Program-made: the position numbers and the translations under genes | Source: Herbiconiux sp. SALV-R1 | GTDB lineage: Bacteria > Actinomycetota > Actinomycetes > Actinomycetales > Microbacteriaceae | NCBI RefSeq assembly: GCF_013113715.1 | Contig: NZ_CP053344.1 | Location: 2,728,001 to 2,792,000 of the forward strand | Reading direction: 5' to 3' | DNA length: 64,000 nucleotides | The notes under the pieces: model-generated | What the model was told of the DNA's origin: nothing | The model's input: only the letters and a program-made list of their open reading frames with translations | Database searches by the model: none | In this document: positions 25,010-34,281 of the stretch, piece after piece | Numbering within the stretch: position 1 is the first letter of the stretch | Layout of the letters: each line of letters begins with the position of its first letter

Positions 25010-25846
25010 ATGCCTTCCAAGCCCCTCAGACTCGCCTCGGTGAACGTGAACGGCGTGCGCGCCTCCTTCCGCAACGGCATGGGCGCGTGGCTCGACGGGC
25101 GTGACGTCGACATCCTGGCCCTGCAAGAGGTGCGTGCCGCCACCGAAGACCTCGAGAAGCTGCTCGGGCCCGACTGGAACATCCTGCACGACCCCGCCAC
25201 GGCGAAGGGTCGCGCGGGCGTGGCCATCGCGAGTCGCGACCGGGCGAACATCCACCGGGTGACCTTCGGCCCCGACGACTTCGACAGCGCGGGCCGCTGG
25301 CTCGAGGCCGACTTCGAGTGGGGCGACACGATCGTCACCGTCGTCTCGGCCTACGTGCACTCCGGCGAGGCCGACACCCCGAAGCAGGTGGAGAAGTACA
25401 AGTTCCTCGACGGCATGCTCGAACGCCTGCCGAAGCTGCACGAGCACAACCCGCTCGCCGTCGTGGTGGGCGACCTCAACGTCGGCCACCGCACGCTCGA
25501 CATCCGCAACTGGAAGGGCAACGTCAAGCGCGCAGGCTTCCTGCCCGACGAGCGCGCCTACTTCGACCGCTTCGTCGGCGCCGAGGGCGAGGAGGGCTAC
25601 AACGCCGGTGCCGGTCTCGGTTGGGTCGACCTCGGCCGCCGCTTCGCCGGTGAGGTCGACGGTCCCTACACCTGGTGGTCGCAGCGCGGGCGCGCCTTCG
25701 ACAACGACACGGGTTGGCGCATCGACTACCAGCTCGCCACCTCCGAACTCGCTGCGACCGCCGTCAGCTACAGCGTCGACCGGGCGCCCACCCACGCCGA
25801 ACGCTGGAGCGACCACGCCCCCGTCGTCGTCGACTACGCGCTCTAG
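25010..25846 (+). CDS. xthA: exodeoxyribonuclease III (AP endonuclease)
   Basis: 278 residues of the exonuclease-endonuclease-phosphatase fold. Motifs in order are RLASVNVNGVRAS (metal Asn), ILALQEVRA (metal Glu), YVHSGE, VVVGDLNVGHRTLDIRNW (catalytic Asp and Asn), WWSQRGRAFDNDTGWRIDYQL and the terminal WSDHAPVVVDY with the catalytic Asp-His. It cleaves DNA at abasic sites in base excision repair. The 162-base gap to trpS (25847-26008) is a CCGG-rich low-complexity stretch without a gene. Confidence 0.95.
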   Translation: MPSKPLRLASVNVNGVRASFRNGMGAWLDGRDVDILALQEVRAATEDLEKLLGPDWNILHDPATAKGRAGVAIASRDRANIHRVTFGPDDFDSAGRWLEADFEWGDTIVTVVSAYVHSGEADTPKQVEKYKFLDGMLERLPKLHEHNPLAVVVGDLNVGHRTLDIRNWKGNVKRAGFLPDERAYFDRFVGAEGEEGYNAGAGLGWVDLGRRFAGEVDGPYTWWSQRGRAFDNDTGWRIDYQLATSELAATAVSYSVDRAPTHAERWSDHAPVVVDYAL

Positions 25847-26008
25847 GGCCGGGCACCGCGACATCGGCGCCGACCCGGCGAGTCGCACTCGGCCGATTGG
25901 GCCGATCCGCTCCCGGCCACCACGACCCCGGTCGTCCCGGCCACCCCGGCCCCGGCCGGCCCCTCAACTCCCCACTCCGCTCCACCTCACGAACCCAGGC
26001 AGACCATC

Positions 26009-27031
26009 ATGACCTCCGCTCCCGCATCCAAGCCCCGCCTGCTCTCGGGCATGCAGCCCTCGGCCGACTCGCTGCACCTCGGCAACTACATCGGCGCGCT
26101 GATGAGCTGGAAAGAGCTGCAGCAGACCCACGACGCGTTCTTCTTCCTCGCCGACCTGCACGCCATCACCGTGCACCAGGAGCCCGAGGCGCTCCGCGCG
26201 AACTCGCGCCGCACCGCCGCGCAGTACATCGCTGCGGGCATCGACCCGTCGGCGTCGACGCTGTTCGTGCAGTCGCACGTGCCGGCGCACGCCGAGCTGG
26301 CCTGGGTGCTCAACACCCTCACCGGCTTCGGCGAGGCGTCACGGATGACCCAGTTCAAAGACAAGGCGGCCAAGCAGGGTCAGGAGGCTGCGTCGGTGGG
26401 GCTGTTCACCTATCCGATCCTGCAGGCTGGCGACATCCTGCTGTATCAGGCCGTCGACGTGCCCGTGGGTGAGGACCAGCGGCAGCACATCGAGCTCACC
26501 CGTGACCTCGCGACGCGCTTCAACTCGCGTTACGGCGACACGTTCACGGTGCCGAAGCCGTACATCCTGAAAGACACGGCGAAGATCTACGACCTGCAGA
26601 ACCCGACGGCGAAGATGTCGAAGTCGTCGGAGTCACCCGCTGGGCTGATCTGGCTGCTCGACGAGCCGAAGGTCACCGAGAAGAAGATCATGCGCGCCGT
26701 CACCGACGCCGACGGCGAGGTGCGATTCGACCGGGAGGCGAAGCCGGGGCTCGCGAACCTGCTCACCGTGTTCGCCATCCTGAGTGGCCGCACCGTCGAC
26801 TCGGTGGTGGAGGAGTTCGCGGGCGGCGGCTACGGCACTCTGAAGAAGGCGTTGGCGGCACTCGTGGTCGAGACCGTCGACCCCATCCGCACCCGCACCC
26901 TCGAGCTGCTCGATGACCCGGCCGAGCTCGACCGCATCCTCGCCGTGAACGCCGACCGCGCCGAGTCCGTCGCCCAGGCCACCCTCGACACCGTCTACGA
27001 CCGCGTCGGCTTCCTCCCCCGCCGCCGCTGA
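26009..27031 (+). CDS. trpS: tryptophanyl-tRNA synthetase
   Basis: 340 residues, class Ic. The HIGH-type site is [11 protein letters not shown] near residue 24, and the KMSKS loop is [12 protein letters not shown] near residue 203. [32 protein letters not shown] is split here as the family's [12 protein letters not shown] tryptophan-site region. It charges tRNA-Trp. Start ATG 26009 lies after a weak ribosome site. No T-box or other leader structure is visible upstream. A 38-base repeat array follows immediately. Confidence 0.96.
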   Translation: MTSAPASKPRLLSGMQPSADSLHLGNYIGALMSWKELQQTHDAFFFLADLHAITVHQEPEALRANSRRTAAQYIAAGIDPSASTLFVQSHVPAHAELAWVLNTLTGFGEASRMTQFKDKAAKQGQEAASVGLFTYPILQAGDILLYQAVDVPVGEDQRQHIELTRDLATRFNSRYGDTFTVPKPYILKDTAKIYDLQNPTAKMSKSSESPAGLIWLLDEPKVTEKKIMRAVTDADGEVRFDREAKPGLANLLTVFAILSGRTVDSVVEEFAGGGYGTLKKALAALVVETVDPIRTRTLELLDDPAELDRILAVNADRAESVAQATLDTVYDRVGFLPRRR

Positions 27032-27051
27032 CCCGCCCGCGGGGCTGAGCC

Positions 27052-27241
27052 GCCGCGGCCGAGTGGCGACCGCACATACGTCGCCGCCCGCCGCGGCCGA
27101 GTGGCCACCCCCCAAACGTCGCCTGGCGCCGCGGCAGGATGGCCACCGCACGGCCCTTACCGCCTGCCGCGGCAGGATGGCCACCCCACGGCCCTCACCG
27201 CCCGCCACGGCAGGATGGCCACCGCAGAGGCAACCGCCCCC
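27052..27241. repeat. 38-base tandem repeat array, five units
   Basis: Units start at 27052, 27090, 27128, 27166 and 27204, exactly 38 bases apart. Later units read GCCGCGGCAGGATGGCCACC followed by a GCACGGCCCT-like half. The first two have GCCGAGTGG in place of GCAGGATGG. The core GCGGCAGGATGGCCACCGCAC is close to the core of the 37-base array at 2913 (GCGGCACGATCACCGCAC). Like that array it lies between convergent genes (trpS and FUSC). The rest of the gap to 27341 is GC-rich without a gene. Confidence 0.9.
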
Positions 27242-27341
27242 GCCGCAGGCTCGCGGCGGCGTTCGCCCACTGCGCCGGGCGGCCGCGGCTCCCCCGCCGC
27301 CGTCGACCCGCCCGCGGCGGGCGCGCCGCGCAGCGGGCGGC

Positions 27342-28487
27342 TCAGCGCACGTGGGGGTCGTCGATGGCGCCCACGATCTCCTCGCGCACGCGGCGGAGGT
27401 CTTCGAGGAGGGAGCCGATGAGGATCCAGTGGGCCGGGTCGGGCGTGAGAGCCGCGACGGGAGCGGTGAGCAGCGGCTCCTCGTGCCCGAGCACCTCGGC
27501 CTCGCCGGTCGGCAGGTCGGCGTGCACCATGACGAGCTTGAGGTCGTGGGCCGCCCGGCGCAGCTCCTCGGCGATGGCGCCCGTCATCGGTTCGCGGTGG
27601 AGCGACTCGTCGAAGTGGTCGTTGAGCGCCCGCGCCATGCCGAGCACCCGGGTGACGACCACCGCGAGCCTCTCCTGCAGCGCCCGGTCGCCGGCGATCT
27701 GCTCGCGTTGACCGTTGCGGCGCGGGTTGAAGCGCAGGCTCTCCTCCGCGGCGTCGATCGCCGTCTGCGACTTGTACTGCATGGGCCGCAGCAGCCGCGC
27801 CTCGACGAGCACCTGCGTGCGGAAGGCGACGTCGGTCGGCGAGCTCAGCACCACCGCGAGCCCCTCCATCGTCGCCGCCACCTCGCGCCCGAGCGCCGCC
27901 ACCGCGTCATGCGCGGGTTGCAGCGCGACCGGCGGCACGATGAGCCAGTTGATGATGACGCCGATGACGCACCCGATGATCGTCTCTATGATGCGCGCCG
28001 TCGCATAACCCGGGGTGGCCGCGCCGATCGAGAGCACGAGCATCGCGCTGATGGGGATCTGCACGGTCGACGACGCCGGGAAGCGCAGCACCCACCCGAG
28101 CAGCAGCGACACCACGATCGCCACCAGGATGAGCCAGCTCGGCGCCCCGAAGACGAGCGCCGCCACGTAGGCGACGACGACTCCCACGATCACGCCGATC
28201 GACCGTTCGACGGCCCGGCTGAGCGACTGGTTGACGCTCGGCTGCACCACGAGGATCGCCGCGATCGGCCCGAAGATCGGCGCCTCCCCCGGCACCACGA
28301 GTGATCCCACCAGCCACGCGAGCACCGCGGCCACCGCCGACTTGAGCACCTGCAGCAGCGGGGTGCGGGTGGCCGTGCGGAACGACCGGGCCGGCCGCAT
28401 CAGGGAGACGGCGATGCGCGCCCAGCGTGAGCGAGCATCCGGACGCACCACCGCATCCGCTCGCTCCCCGTCACCCGTTGTGCTCAC
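27342..28487 (-). CDS. FUSC family membrane protein (aromatic acid exporter type)
   Basis: 381 residues. An N-terminal basic region precedes four to six membrane helices (LLQVLKSAVAAVLAWLVGSL, IFGPIAAILVVQPSVNQSL, IGVIVGVVVAYVAALVF, WLILVAIVVSLLLGWVL). The Arg-containing SLSRAVERSIGVIVG word is typical of the FUSC/YqjA half-transporter group. The C-terminal half is soluble and helical. Relatives are linked to efflux of aromatic acids, but the substrate here is unknown. It is convergent with trpS. Confidence 0.83.
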   Translation of the reverse strand: MSTTGDGERADAVVRPDARSRWARIAVSLMRPARSFRTATRTPLLQVLKSAVAAVLAWLVGSLVVPGEAPIFGPIAAILVVQPSVNQSLSRAVERSIGVIVGVVVAYVAALVFGAPSWLILVAIVVSLLLGWVLRFPASSTVQIPISAMLVLSIGAATPGYATARIIETIIGCVIGVIINWLIVPPVALQPAHDAVAALGREVAATMEGLAVVLSSPTDVAFRTQVLVEARLLRPMQYKSQTAIDAAEESLRFNPRRNGQREQIAGDRALQERLAVVVTRVLGMARALNDHFDESLHREPMTGAIAEELRRAAHDLKLVMVHADLPTGEAEVLGHEEPLLTAPVAALTPDPAHWILIGSLLEDLRRVREEIVGAIDDPHVR

Positions 28488-28546
28488 GCCTCCAGGGTAG
28501 ACCGGTGGCCCTCAGGGAACGCGCGGGCCAGGCAACCGACCGCGGC

Positions 28547-29062
28547 TCAGGGAACCGGCGTCGTCTTCTCCGCCGCCCCGACCCCCTGCGGCTCGGCCGG
28601 CACCCGCACCCGGTGCTCCCCGAACACCCACACCCGGTAGAGCACGAAGCGGAACGCCGCGCCGAGCGCCAGCCCGATCACGTTGCCCGAGATGTTGTCG
28701 GCGAGCACCGAGGTGAAGCCGAGCACGTAGTGCGAGAACCACAGGCAGGCCAGGCCGATGCCCATGCCCACGATGCTCACCGCGAAGAACTCGACGCTCT
28801 CGCGCAGCACGTCGGCGCGACGGCGGTCGCGGAAGGTCCAGAACCGGTTGCCGAGCCAGTTGACGAGAATGGCGAGCGTGGTCGAGATGAGCTTCGCGAT
28901 CACGGGGCCGCCGTGCATGACCGACGGGTCCATGATGGTCAGCCGCAGCAGGTTGAACACCCCGAAATCGACCACGAACCCGAGTCCGCCCACCAGCCCG
29001 AATCGGATGAATTCGCTTGCTAGAATGCGGAGTCGCGTGCGCGCGGGGGAAGCTTTGCTCAT
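28547..29062 (-). CDS. GtrA family membrane protein
   Basis: 171 residues with four membrane helices: FIRFGLVGGLGFVVDFGVFN, AKLISTTLAILVNWLGNRFW with the characteristic NRFWTF end, SIVGMGIGLACLWFSHYVL and NVIGLALGAAFRFVLYRVWVF. GtrA-type proteins are thought to help flip polyprenyl-phosphate sugars. It is divergent from the polyprenol-phosphate-mannose synthase at 29212, a natural functional partner: one makes the lipid-linked sugar and the other may move it across the membrane. Confidence 0.9.
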   Translation of the reverse strand: MSKASPARTRLRILASEFIRFGLVGGLGFVVDFGVFNLLRLTIMDPSVMHGGPVIAKLISTTLAILVNWLGNRFWTFRDRRRADVLRESVEFFAVSIVGMGIGLACLWFSHYVLGFTSVLADNISGNVIGLALGAAFRFVLYRVWVFGEHRVRVPAEPQGVGAAEKTTPVP

Positions 29063-29211
29063 GGATGGGCTGCCGTTTCTGACGGGCGGTGGAGAGTAGA
29101 CCAGACTGAGTATTTCAGGCGAATGCTGAGCCTACGTGGTGAGAATGAACAGAAGGCGTCGATACGCTTTCGCTCGCGGAAGACCGCGACAGACGAGTGA
29201 ACGAGGAAACA

Positions 29212-29970
29212 GTGGCAAAGACCGTCGTGGTGATCCCCACCTACAACGAGATCGGGTCGATCTCCGGGGTGACCGAGCGCATTCTGAAGACGGTGCCCGA
29301 GGCCAACGTCCTCGTCGTCGACGACAACTCCCCCGACGGCACCGGCCAGCTCGCCGACCGCATGTCTGCCGACGATCCCCGAATCCACGTGCTCCATCGT
29401 ACGGAGAAGAACGGCCTCGGGGCCGCCTACGCCGCGGGCTTCGCCTGGGCGCTCGACCGCGACTACGACTACATCGTCGAGATGGACGCCGACGGCTCCC
29501 ACCAGCCCGAGGAGCTTCCCCGCCTCATCGCCCTGCTCGAGGCGGGCTGCGACATGGGCATCGGCACCCGGTGGATTCCGGGCGGCGTCATCAAGAACTG
29601 GCCGGCCTACCGCAAGCTCATCTCGCGCGCGGGCACGGCCTACGCGCGCATCCTGTTGAACTCCAAGTTGCACGACCTGACCAGCGGGTATCGCGGCTTC
29701 CGCGCCGATTCACTCCGCACCATCGACTTCGGCACCGTGAACTCGCAGGGCTATTGCTTCCAGATCGAGCTCGCCTGGCTGTTCGAGCGCAGCCGCGGGC
29801 GCATCGGCGAGTTCCCCATCACGTTCGTCGAGCGCGAAGAGGGCGTCTCGAAGATGTCGACCGGCATCGTCGTCGAGGCGCTGGCCAAGGTCACCGGCTG
29901 GGGGCTGTCGAGCCTCATCGGGCGCGCGCCCGAGCGGCTGGCGCTGCCGGCCGCCGGCACCGCCCGCTAG
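29212..29970 (+). CDS. polyprenol monophosphomannose synthase
   Basis: 252 residues from GTG 29212, which has GAGGAA at suitable distance. A GTG 15 bases earlier lacks one. GT2 fold: VVVIPTYNEIGSISGV, VLVVDDNSPDGTGQLAD, the metal-site VEMDADGSHQPEEL (DxD) and GIGTRWIPGG. SGYRGFRAD and QIELAWLFERSRGRIGEFPITFVEREEG continue the family pattern. It transfers mannose from GDP-mannose to polyprenyl phosphate on the cytoplasmic face, feeding protein O-mannosylation or cell-wall glycans. It lacks the fused acyltransferase domain seen in mycobacterial Ppm1. It is divergent from the GtrA gene. Confidence 0.92.
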   Translation: MAKTVVVIPTYNEIGSISGVTERILKTVPEANVLVVDDNSPDGTGQLADRMSADDPRIHVLHRTEKNGLGAAYAAGFAWALDRDYDYIVEMDADGSHQPEELPRLIALLEAGCDMGIGTRWIPGGVIKNWPAYRKLISRAGTAYARILLNSKLHDLTSGYRGFRADSLRTIDFGTVNSQGYCFQIELAWLFERSRGRIGEFPITFVEREEGVSKMSTGIVVEALAKVTGWGLSSLIGRAPERLALPAAGTAR

Positions 29971-30015
29971 CCGCCGCGCCCGGTAGCCCCGCTCCCGCGC
30001 CCGGCGCACCCCGGT

Positions 30016-30096
30016 GGCGGTTCAGAATCGCAAACGAGGCGCGATCCGAGCCGCATATCGGGGCGGTGGGCGCGACGTTTGCGATTCTGAACCGCC
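30016..30096. repeat. long inverted repeat with 21-base perfect arms
   Basis: Bases 30016-30036 are perfectly inverted at 30076-30096 around a 39-base loop. The arm includes GGTTCAGAATCGCAAACG. It lies 45 bases after the mannose synthase stop, in a gap followed by a same-strand operon. It could terminate the upstream gene, but the arm length and lack of a T tract are unusual. It resembles the palindromes at 6745 and 34282 in kind, not in sequence. Confidence 0.85.
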
Positions 30097-30185
30097 CCCT
30101 CGGGCAGCCCGCCCCATTTCGTCACACAATCCCCCGGGAATAGCCCCCGCGGGCCCGCGTTGAGGTATAACAGAAGAGAAGTAAC

Positions 30186-30369
30186 GTGCTCCGGGGTCAG
30201 TGAGATTCTGAACCGGCGGTGACAGTCCGCGAGCCGAGAGCCGCTTTCGAGCGGGTCGAGGTTGATCTGGTGCAATTCCAGAACCGACGGTAATGGCGAT
30301 GTCGAACGACATCTCCTCAGTCCGGATGGGAGGATGCACGGACGGTTTCCGCGTGGACGCGGAGCCGTC
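30186..30369 (+). promoter_or_regulatory. FMN riboswitch (RFN element) with expression-platform hairpin
   Basis: The conserved RFN words occur in order: AACCGGCGGTGACAGTCCGC, then GGTTGATCTGGTGCAATTCC, GAACCGACGGTAAT and CAGTCCGGATGGGAGG. The closing helix P1 pairs GTGCTCC (30186-30192) with GGATGCAC (30332-30339). It is followed directly by a GC-rich hairpin (30341-30369: GACGG/CCGTC with TCCGCG/CGCGGA inside) that may serve as the expression platform. The ribD start is 44 bases further on. FMN binding should lower expression of the riboflavin genes. Confidence 0.95.
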
Positions 30370-30412
30370 GGCGTTCGAGCGCACCCCGGAGTCGTCGAGA
30401 GACGAGGACCGG

Positions 30413-31510
30413 ATGACCGCTGTGCAGACCGAGCGCGACGCGATGCACCGCGCCCTCGAGCTCGCACTGCTCGGCCCTCGCACGGGCGTGAACCCGCAGG
30501 TCGGGTGCGTGCTCCTCTCCCCCTCCGGCGAGCTGCTCGCCGAGGGCTGGCACCGTGGCGCCGGCACCCCGCACGCCGAGGTCGCGGCACTCTCCTCCCT
30601 CGCCGACCCCGCCGACGCGGTCGGCGCCACCGCCGTCGTCTCGCTCGAGCCGTGCAACCACCACGGCCGCACCGGCCCCTGCAGCGCGGCCCTCATCGAG
30701 GCCGGCGTGTCCCGGGTCGTCTACGCGGTCGACGACCCGGGCGCGGCGTCCAGCGGCGGAGCCGAGCGGATGCGCGCCGCCGGCCTCGAGGTCGAGAACG
30801 GCCTGGGTGCGGCCGAGGTGGAGCAGGCGATCCGCCCGTGGCTCACCGCGACCAGGCTCGGCAGGCCGTTCGTGACCGTGAAGTGGGCGTCGAGTCTCGA
30901 CGGTCGTGCCGCTGCCGCCGACGGCAGCAGCCAGTGGATCACCGGCGCCGAGGCCCGGGCCGACGTGCACCGGCGCCGCGCCGAGCACGACGTCATCGTC
31001 GTCGGTACCGGAACCCTGCTCGCCGACGACCCCGCCCTCACCGCCCGCGGCGACGACGGGCTGCTCCCCCACCAGCCCGCGCCGGTGGTGCTGGGCACTC
31101 GGGAGGTGCCGGCCGAGGCGCGCGTGCGCGAGCATCCGCTGCCCTTCCGCCAGTTCGACGGCGGCGATCTCGAGCTCACGCTCGGCGCCCTGTACGCCGA
31201 CGAGGTGCGCACCGTGTTCGTCGAGGGCGGCCCCACCCTCGCCAGCGCGTTCATCGCTGCGGGGCTCGCCGACGAGCTGCTCGTCTACCTCGCGCCCACC
31301 CTGCTCGGTGGTCCGCGCACGGCGCTCACCGAGCTCGGGGTGGCCGACATCGGCGCCCAGCGCCGTCTGACCCTCACCGCGGTGGAGCGACTCGGCGACG
31401 ACCTGCTCGTGGTCGCCCGGCCGGCGGCGGCCGCGGCGGCGGCGGAGCATCCGGCCACGACCCCGCCGCCCGAACCCGACTCACCCTTCCCCCTCAGCAC
31501 CAAGGAGTAG
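30413..31510 (+). CDS. ribD: bifunctional riboflavin deaminase/reductase RibD
   Basis: 365 residues from ATG 30413, five bases after GAGG. An earlier in-frame ATG lies inside the riboswitch and is rejected. The N-terminal deaminase has GTPHAEVAAL (zinc His and catalytic Glu) and SLEPCNHHGRTGPC (zinc Cys pair). The C-terminal reductase has RPFVTVKWASSLDGRAAA, DVIVVGTGTLLADDPALTAR and VFVEGGPTLASAFIAAGLADEL. It carries out two steps, deamination of the pyrimidine precursor and side-chain reduction with NADPH. The C-terminal 30 residues are a Pro/Ala tail. First gene of ribD-ribE-ribBA-ribH. Confidence 0.95.
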   Translation: MTAVQTERDAMHRALELALLGPRTGVNPQVGCVLLSPSGELLAEGWHRGAGTPHAEVAALSSLADPADAVGATAVVSLEPCNHHGRTGPCSAALIEAGVSRVVYAVDDPGAASSGGAERMRAAGLEVENGLGAAEVEQAIRPWLTATRLGRPFVTVKWASSLDGRAAAADGSSQWITGAEARADVHRRRAEHDVIVVGTGTLLADDPALTARGDDGLLPHQPAPVVLGTREVPAEARVREHPLPFRQFDGGDLELTLGALYADEVRTVFVEGGPTLASAFIAAGLADELLVYLAPTLLGGPRTALTELGVADIGAQRRLTLTAVERLGDDLLVVARPAAAAAAAEHPATTPPPEPDSPFPLSTKE

Positions 31511-31514
31511 CACC

Positions 31515-32168
31515 ATGTTCACCGGACTCATCGAGGAGCAGGGCGAGATACTCGCCCTCGACCGCACGCCCGACGCCGTCGTCATCACCGTGCGCGCGCC
31601 GCTGGCCGTGAGCGACGCGAAGCACGGCGACTCCATCTCCGTGTCGGGCGTGTGCCTCACCGTCGTCGACCAGACCGCCGACAGCTTCACCGCCGACGTC
31701 ATGGCGCAGACCCTCGCCATGAGCACCATCGGCGGCCTCTCCGTCGGCGACCGCGTGAATCTCGAGCGCGCCGCCCGCGTCGGCGACCGGCTGGGCGGGC
31801 ACATCGTGCAGGGCCACATCGACGGCACCGGCGCCGTGCTCGCCGTCACGCCGGGTGAGGCGTGGAGCGTGGTGCGCATCAGCCTCCCGCGCGATCTCGC
31901 ACCGCTCGTCGTCGACAAGGGCTCGATCACGGTCGCCGGCGTCTCGCTCACCGTCTCGGCGATCGGCGTCGCGGGCGGCGAGGGCGGCACGGGCGGCGCG
32001 GGCGAGGGAACGGATGCGGAACACTGGTTCGAGGTCTCCCTCATTCCCGAGACCCTCACCGCCACCACCCTCGGAGCCCTCGCCGTGGGCGATCGCGTCA
32101 ACCTCGAGACCGACGTGCTCGCGCGGCACGTCGAACGGCTGATCTCGTTCGCGGGAGGCGCGTCATGA
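31515..32168 (+). CDS. ribE: riboflavin synthase alpha subunit
   Basis: 217 residues with two lumazine-binding repeats. The diagnostic start MFTGLIEEQGEI is followed by SGVCLTVVD and LGGHIVQGHIDGTG in repeat one, and VAGVSLTVSAIGV and SLIPETLTATTLG in repeat two. A Gly-rich stretch of about 17 residues (31970-32020) sits between strands of repeat two where relatives have a short turn. The enzyme joins two lumazine molecules to give riboflavin. It begins four bases after ribD, and its stop overlaps the ribBA start by four bases. Confidence 0.95.
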   Translation: MFTGLIEEQGEILALDRTPDAVVITVRAPLAVSDAKHGDSISVSGVCLTVVDQTADSFTADVMAQTLAMSTIGGLSVGDRVNLERAARVGDRLGGHIVQGHIDGTGAVLAVTPGEAWSVVRISLPRDLAPLVVDKGSITVAGVSLTVSAIGVAGGEGGTGGAGEGTDAEHWFEVSLIPETLTATTLGALAVGDRVNLETDVLARHVERLISFAGGAS

Positions 32169-33724
32169 CCACCTTCTCCCCCATGTCGGAGGTGCTCGAC
32201 GCCCTGCGCGCCGGGCGCCCGGTGATCGTCTCCGACGCGGCCGACCGCGAGAACGAGGGCGACGCGATCCTCTCGGCGGCCCTCGCGAGCACCGAATGGA
32301 TCGCCTGGATGGTGCGCAACACCTCCGGCTACCTCTGCGCCCCGCTGCCCGGCGACCTCGCCGACCGGCTCGCGCTGCCGCCGATGGTTGTGAACAACGA
32401 AGACACCCGCCGCACGGCGTACACGATCACCGTCGACGCGTCGGCGGGCGTGACGACGGGCATCAGCGCGCACGACCGGGCGCTCACGCTCAACCGGCTC
32501 GCCGATGCCGAGGCGACGCCCGCGTCGTTCATCCGACCCGGTCATGTGCTGCCGGTGCGGGCGGTCGACGGCGGCGTGCGCGAGCGCGCCGGGCACACCG
32601 AGGCGGCAGTCGAGCTCATGCGCGCGGCGGGCCTGCCGCCCGTGGGCGTGATCGGCGAGATGATCGCCGACGACGGCTCGGCCATGCGCATGGACGAGCT
32701 CCAGCAGGTCTCCGCGCGGGAGAACCTGCCGATCACCACGATCGAGCTGCTCATCGAGTGGCTCAACGAGCGCGACGGGATCGCCGCGGGCGACGCCGAG
32801 CGGGCCGCCGACCCGACCGCAGCCGCCCCAGGCACTGCGGCCGCCGCTGGCACCGCGGCCGACGCGGCCGCACCCGGCACCGCGGCCGGCGCGGCTTCCG
32901 CTGACCTGGTCGCCGAGCCCGGCGCCGCGGCCGACGCAGCCGCCCTTGGCACCGCGGCCGGCGCGGCCGCAGCCGATCTCGTCGCCGAGCCGGGCACCTC
33001 CGCCGACGTGCACCGCGCATCCGAGCCCCGCGTGCAGTTCGAGGTCGAGACCACCGTGCCCACCACCCACGGACCGCTCCGGATGCGCGCCTACCGCGAC
33101 CTCAAGACCGGCACCGACCACATCGCCATCATCGCCGACCCACCCGGCAGCGGCCTGCCCGCCGGCGGCGCGCCCGGCGGCGCCCCCACCGGCGGCGCGC
33201 CCGGCAGCGCCCCCGCCAGCGACGTGCCCACCGGCCGCACCTCCGAGCCCACGCCCCCACCGCTCGTGCGCGTGCACTCCGAGTGCCTCACGGGCGAGGC
33301 GTTCGGCTCGCTCAAGTGCGAGTGCGGCCCCCAGCTCGACACCTCGCTCGACCTGATCGCCGAGCACGGCGGAGTCGTCGTCTACCTGCGCGGGCACGAG
33401 GGCCGCGGCATCGGCCTGGTGAACAAGCTCCGCGCCTACTGCCTGCAGGAAGACGGGCTCGACACCTTCGACGCCAACGTCGCCCTCGGACTCCCGGCCG
33501 ATGCGCGCGACTACGGCGCGGCCGTGGCGATGCTCGACGACCTGGGTGCGTCGAGCATCCGGCTGCTCACCAACAACCCCGAGAAGGTGCGGCAGCTCGA
33601 GGAGCAAGGCATCACCGTAACCGAGCGCGTGCCGCTCGTCGTGGGCGCGACCGCGCAGAACCAGCAGTACCTCGACACCAAGCGCGACCGCATGGGCCAT
33701 CTGCTGCCCACCAGCGCCGTCTGA
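32165..33724 (+). CDS. ribBA: bifunctional DHBP synthase / GTP cyclohydrolase II with low-complexity insertions
   Basis: 519 residues from ATG 32165. The RibB domain (residues 1-210) has [43 protein letters not shown] and [20 protein letters not shown]. The RibA domain has [21 protein letters not shown] (zinc Cys) and [19 protein letters not shown]. Two Ala/Gly/Pro-rich insertions are odd. One is a linker of about 70 residues (around 212-280), built on a repeat carrying ADLVAEPG twice. The other is about 40 residues within RibA (around 326-366), just before its conserved VRVHSE. Both catalytic cores look intact. It supplies both precursors of riboflavin. Confidence 0.94.
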   Translation: MTTFSPMSEVLDALRAGRPVIVSDAADRENEGDAILSAALASTEWIAWMVRNTSGYLCAPLPGDLADRLALPPMVVNNEDTRRTAYTITVDASAGVTTGISAHDRALTLNRLADAEATPASFIRPGHVLPVRAVDGGVRERAGHTEAAVELMRAAGLPPVGVIGEMIADDGSAMRMDELQQVSARENLPITTIELLIEWLNERDGIAAGDAERAADPTAAAPGTAAAAGTAADAAAPGTAAGAASADLVAEPGAAADAAALGTAAGAAAADLVAEPGTSADVHRASEPRVQFEVETTVPTTHGPLRMRAYRDLKTGTDHIAIIADPPGSGLPAGGAPGGAPTGGAPGSAPASDVPTGRTSEPTPPPLVRVHSECLTGEAFGSLKCECGPQLDTSLDLIAEHGGVVVYLRGHEGRGIGLVNKLRAYCLQEDGLDTFDANVALGLPADARDYGAAVAMLDDLGASSIRLLTNNPEKVRQLEEQGITVTERVPLVVGATAQNQQYLDTKRDRMGHLLPTSAV

Positions 33725-33756
33725 CCGACCTCAGCCAACCCCGAAAGGAACCTCCC

Positions 33757-34242
33757 ATGAGCGGAGCAGGAGCCCCCACCCTCGACACCGAGCTCGACGG
33801 CACGGGCCTGAACGTCACCATCGTCGCCGGCACCTGGCACACCGAGATCACCGACGGACTCCTCGCCGGCGCCCGCCGCGCCCTGGCCGCCGCGAACGTG
33901 ACGGTGAGCGAGGTGCGCGTGGCCGGCAGCTTCGAGCTGCCCGTCGTGTCGAAGGTCGCGCTCGAGAGCGGGGCGGATGCGGTGGTCGCCCTGGGCGTGA
34001 TCATCCGCGGCGGTACGCCCCACTTCGAGTACGTGTCGGATGCCGCGACCTCAGGGCTGACGCAGGTGAGCATCCTCACCGGCAAGCCCGTGGGATTCGG
34101 CGTGCTCACCCTCGACACCGAGCAGCAGGGCCTCGACCGCGCCGGACTCCCCGGCTCGAAGGAGGACAAGGGCCGCGAGGCCGCCGAGGCCGCCGTCGCC
34201 ACCGCGCTCACCCTCAGGGCACTGCGCCCCGTGCGCGACTAG
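33757..34242 (+). CDS. ribH: 6,7-dimethyl-8-ribityllumazine synthase
   Basis: 161 residues. Substrate and phosphate-binding motifs are [53 protein letters not shown] and [16 protein letters not shown], with the family's closing helix. It condenses the RibD-pathway pyrimidine with dihydroxybutanone phosphate to lumazine, the substrate of RibE. ATG 33757 follows AAAGGA by seven bases. It is the last gene of the FMN-regulated operon. Confidence 0.96.
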   Translation: MSGAGAPTLDTELDGTGLNVTIVAGTWHTEITDGLLAGARRALAAANVTVSEVRVAGSFELPVVSKVALESGADAVVALGVIIRGGTPHFEYVSDAATSGLTQVSILTGKPVGFGVLTLDTEQQGLDRAGLPGSKEDKGREAAEAAVATALTLRALRPVRD

Positions 34243-34281
34243 CGCACCGCGCCATCCCGCGCGGGGCCCGCCCCCGCGCGC

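Noticed and set aside
27052-27241. CRISPR array
   Set aside because: The repeats are contiguous 38-base units without spacers.
30293-30412. Earlier ribD start
   Set aside because: It lies inside the FMN riboswitch; the ribosome site and the family start point to 30413.
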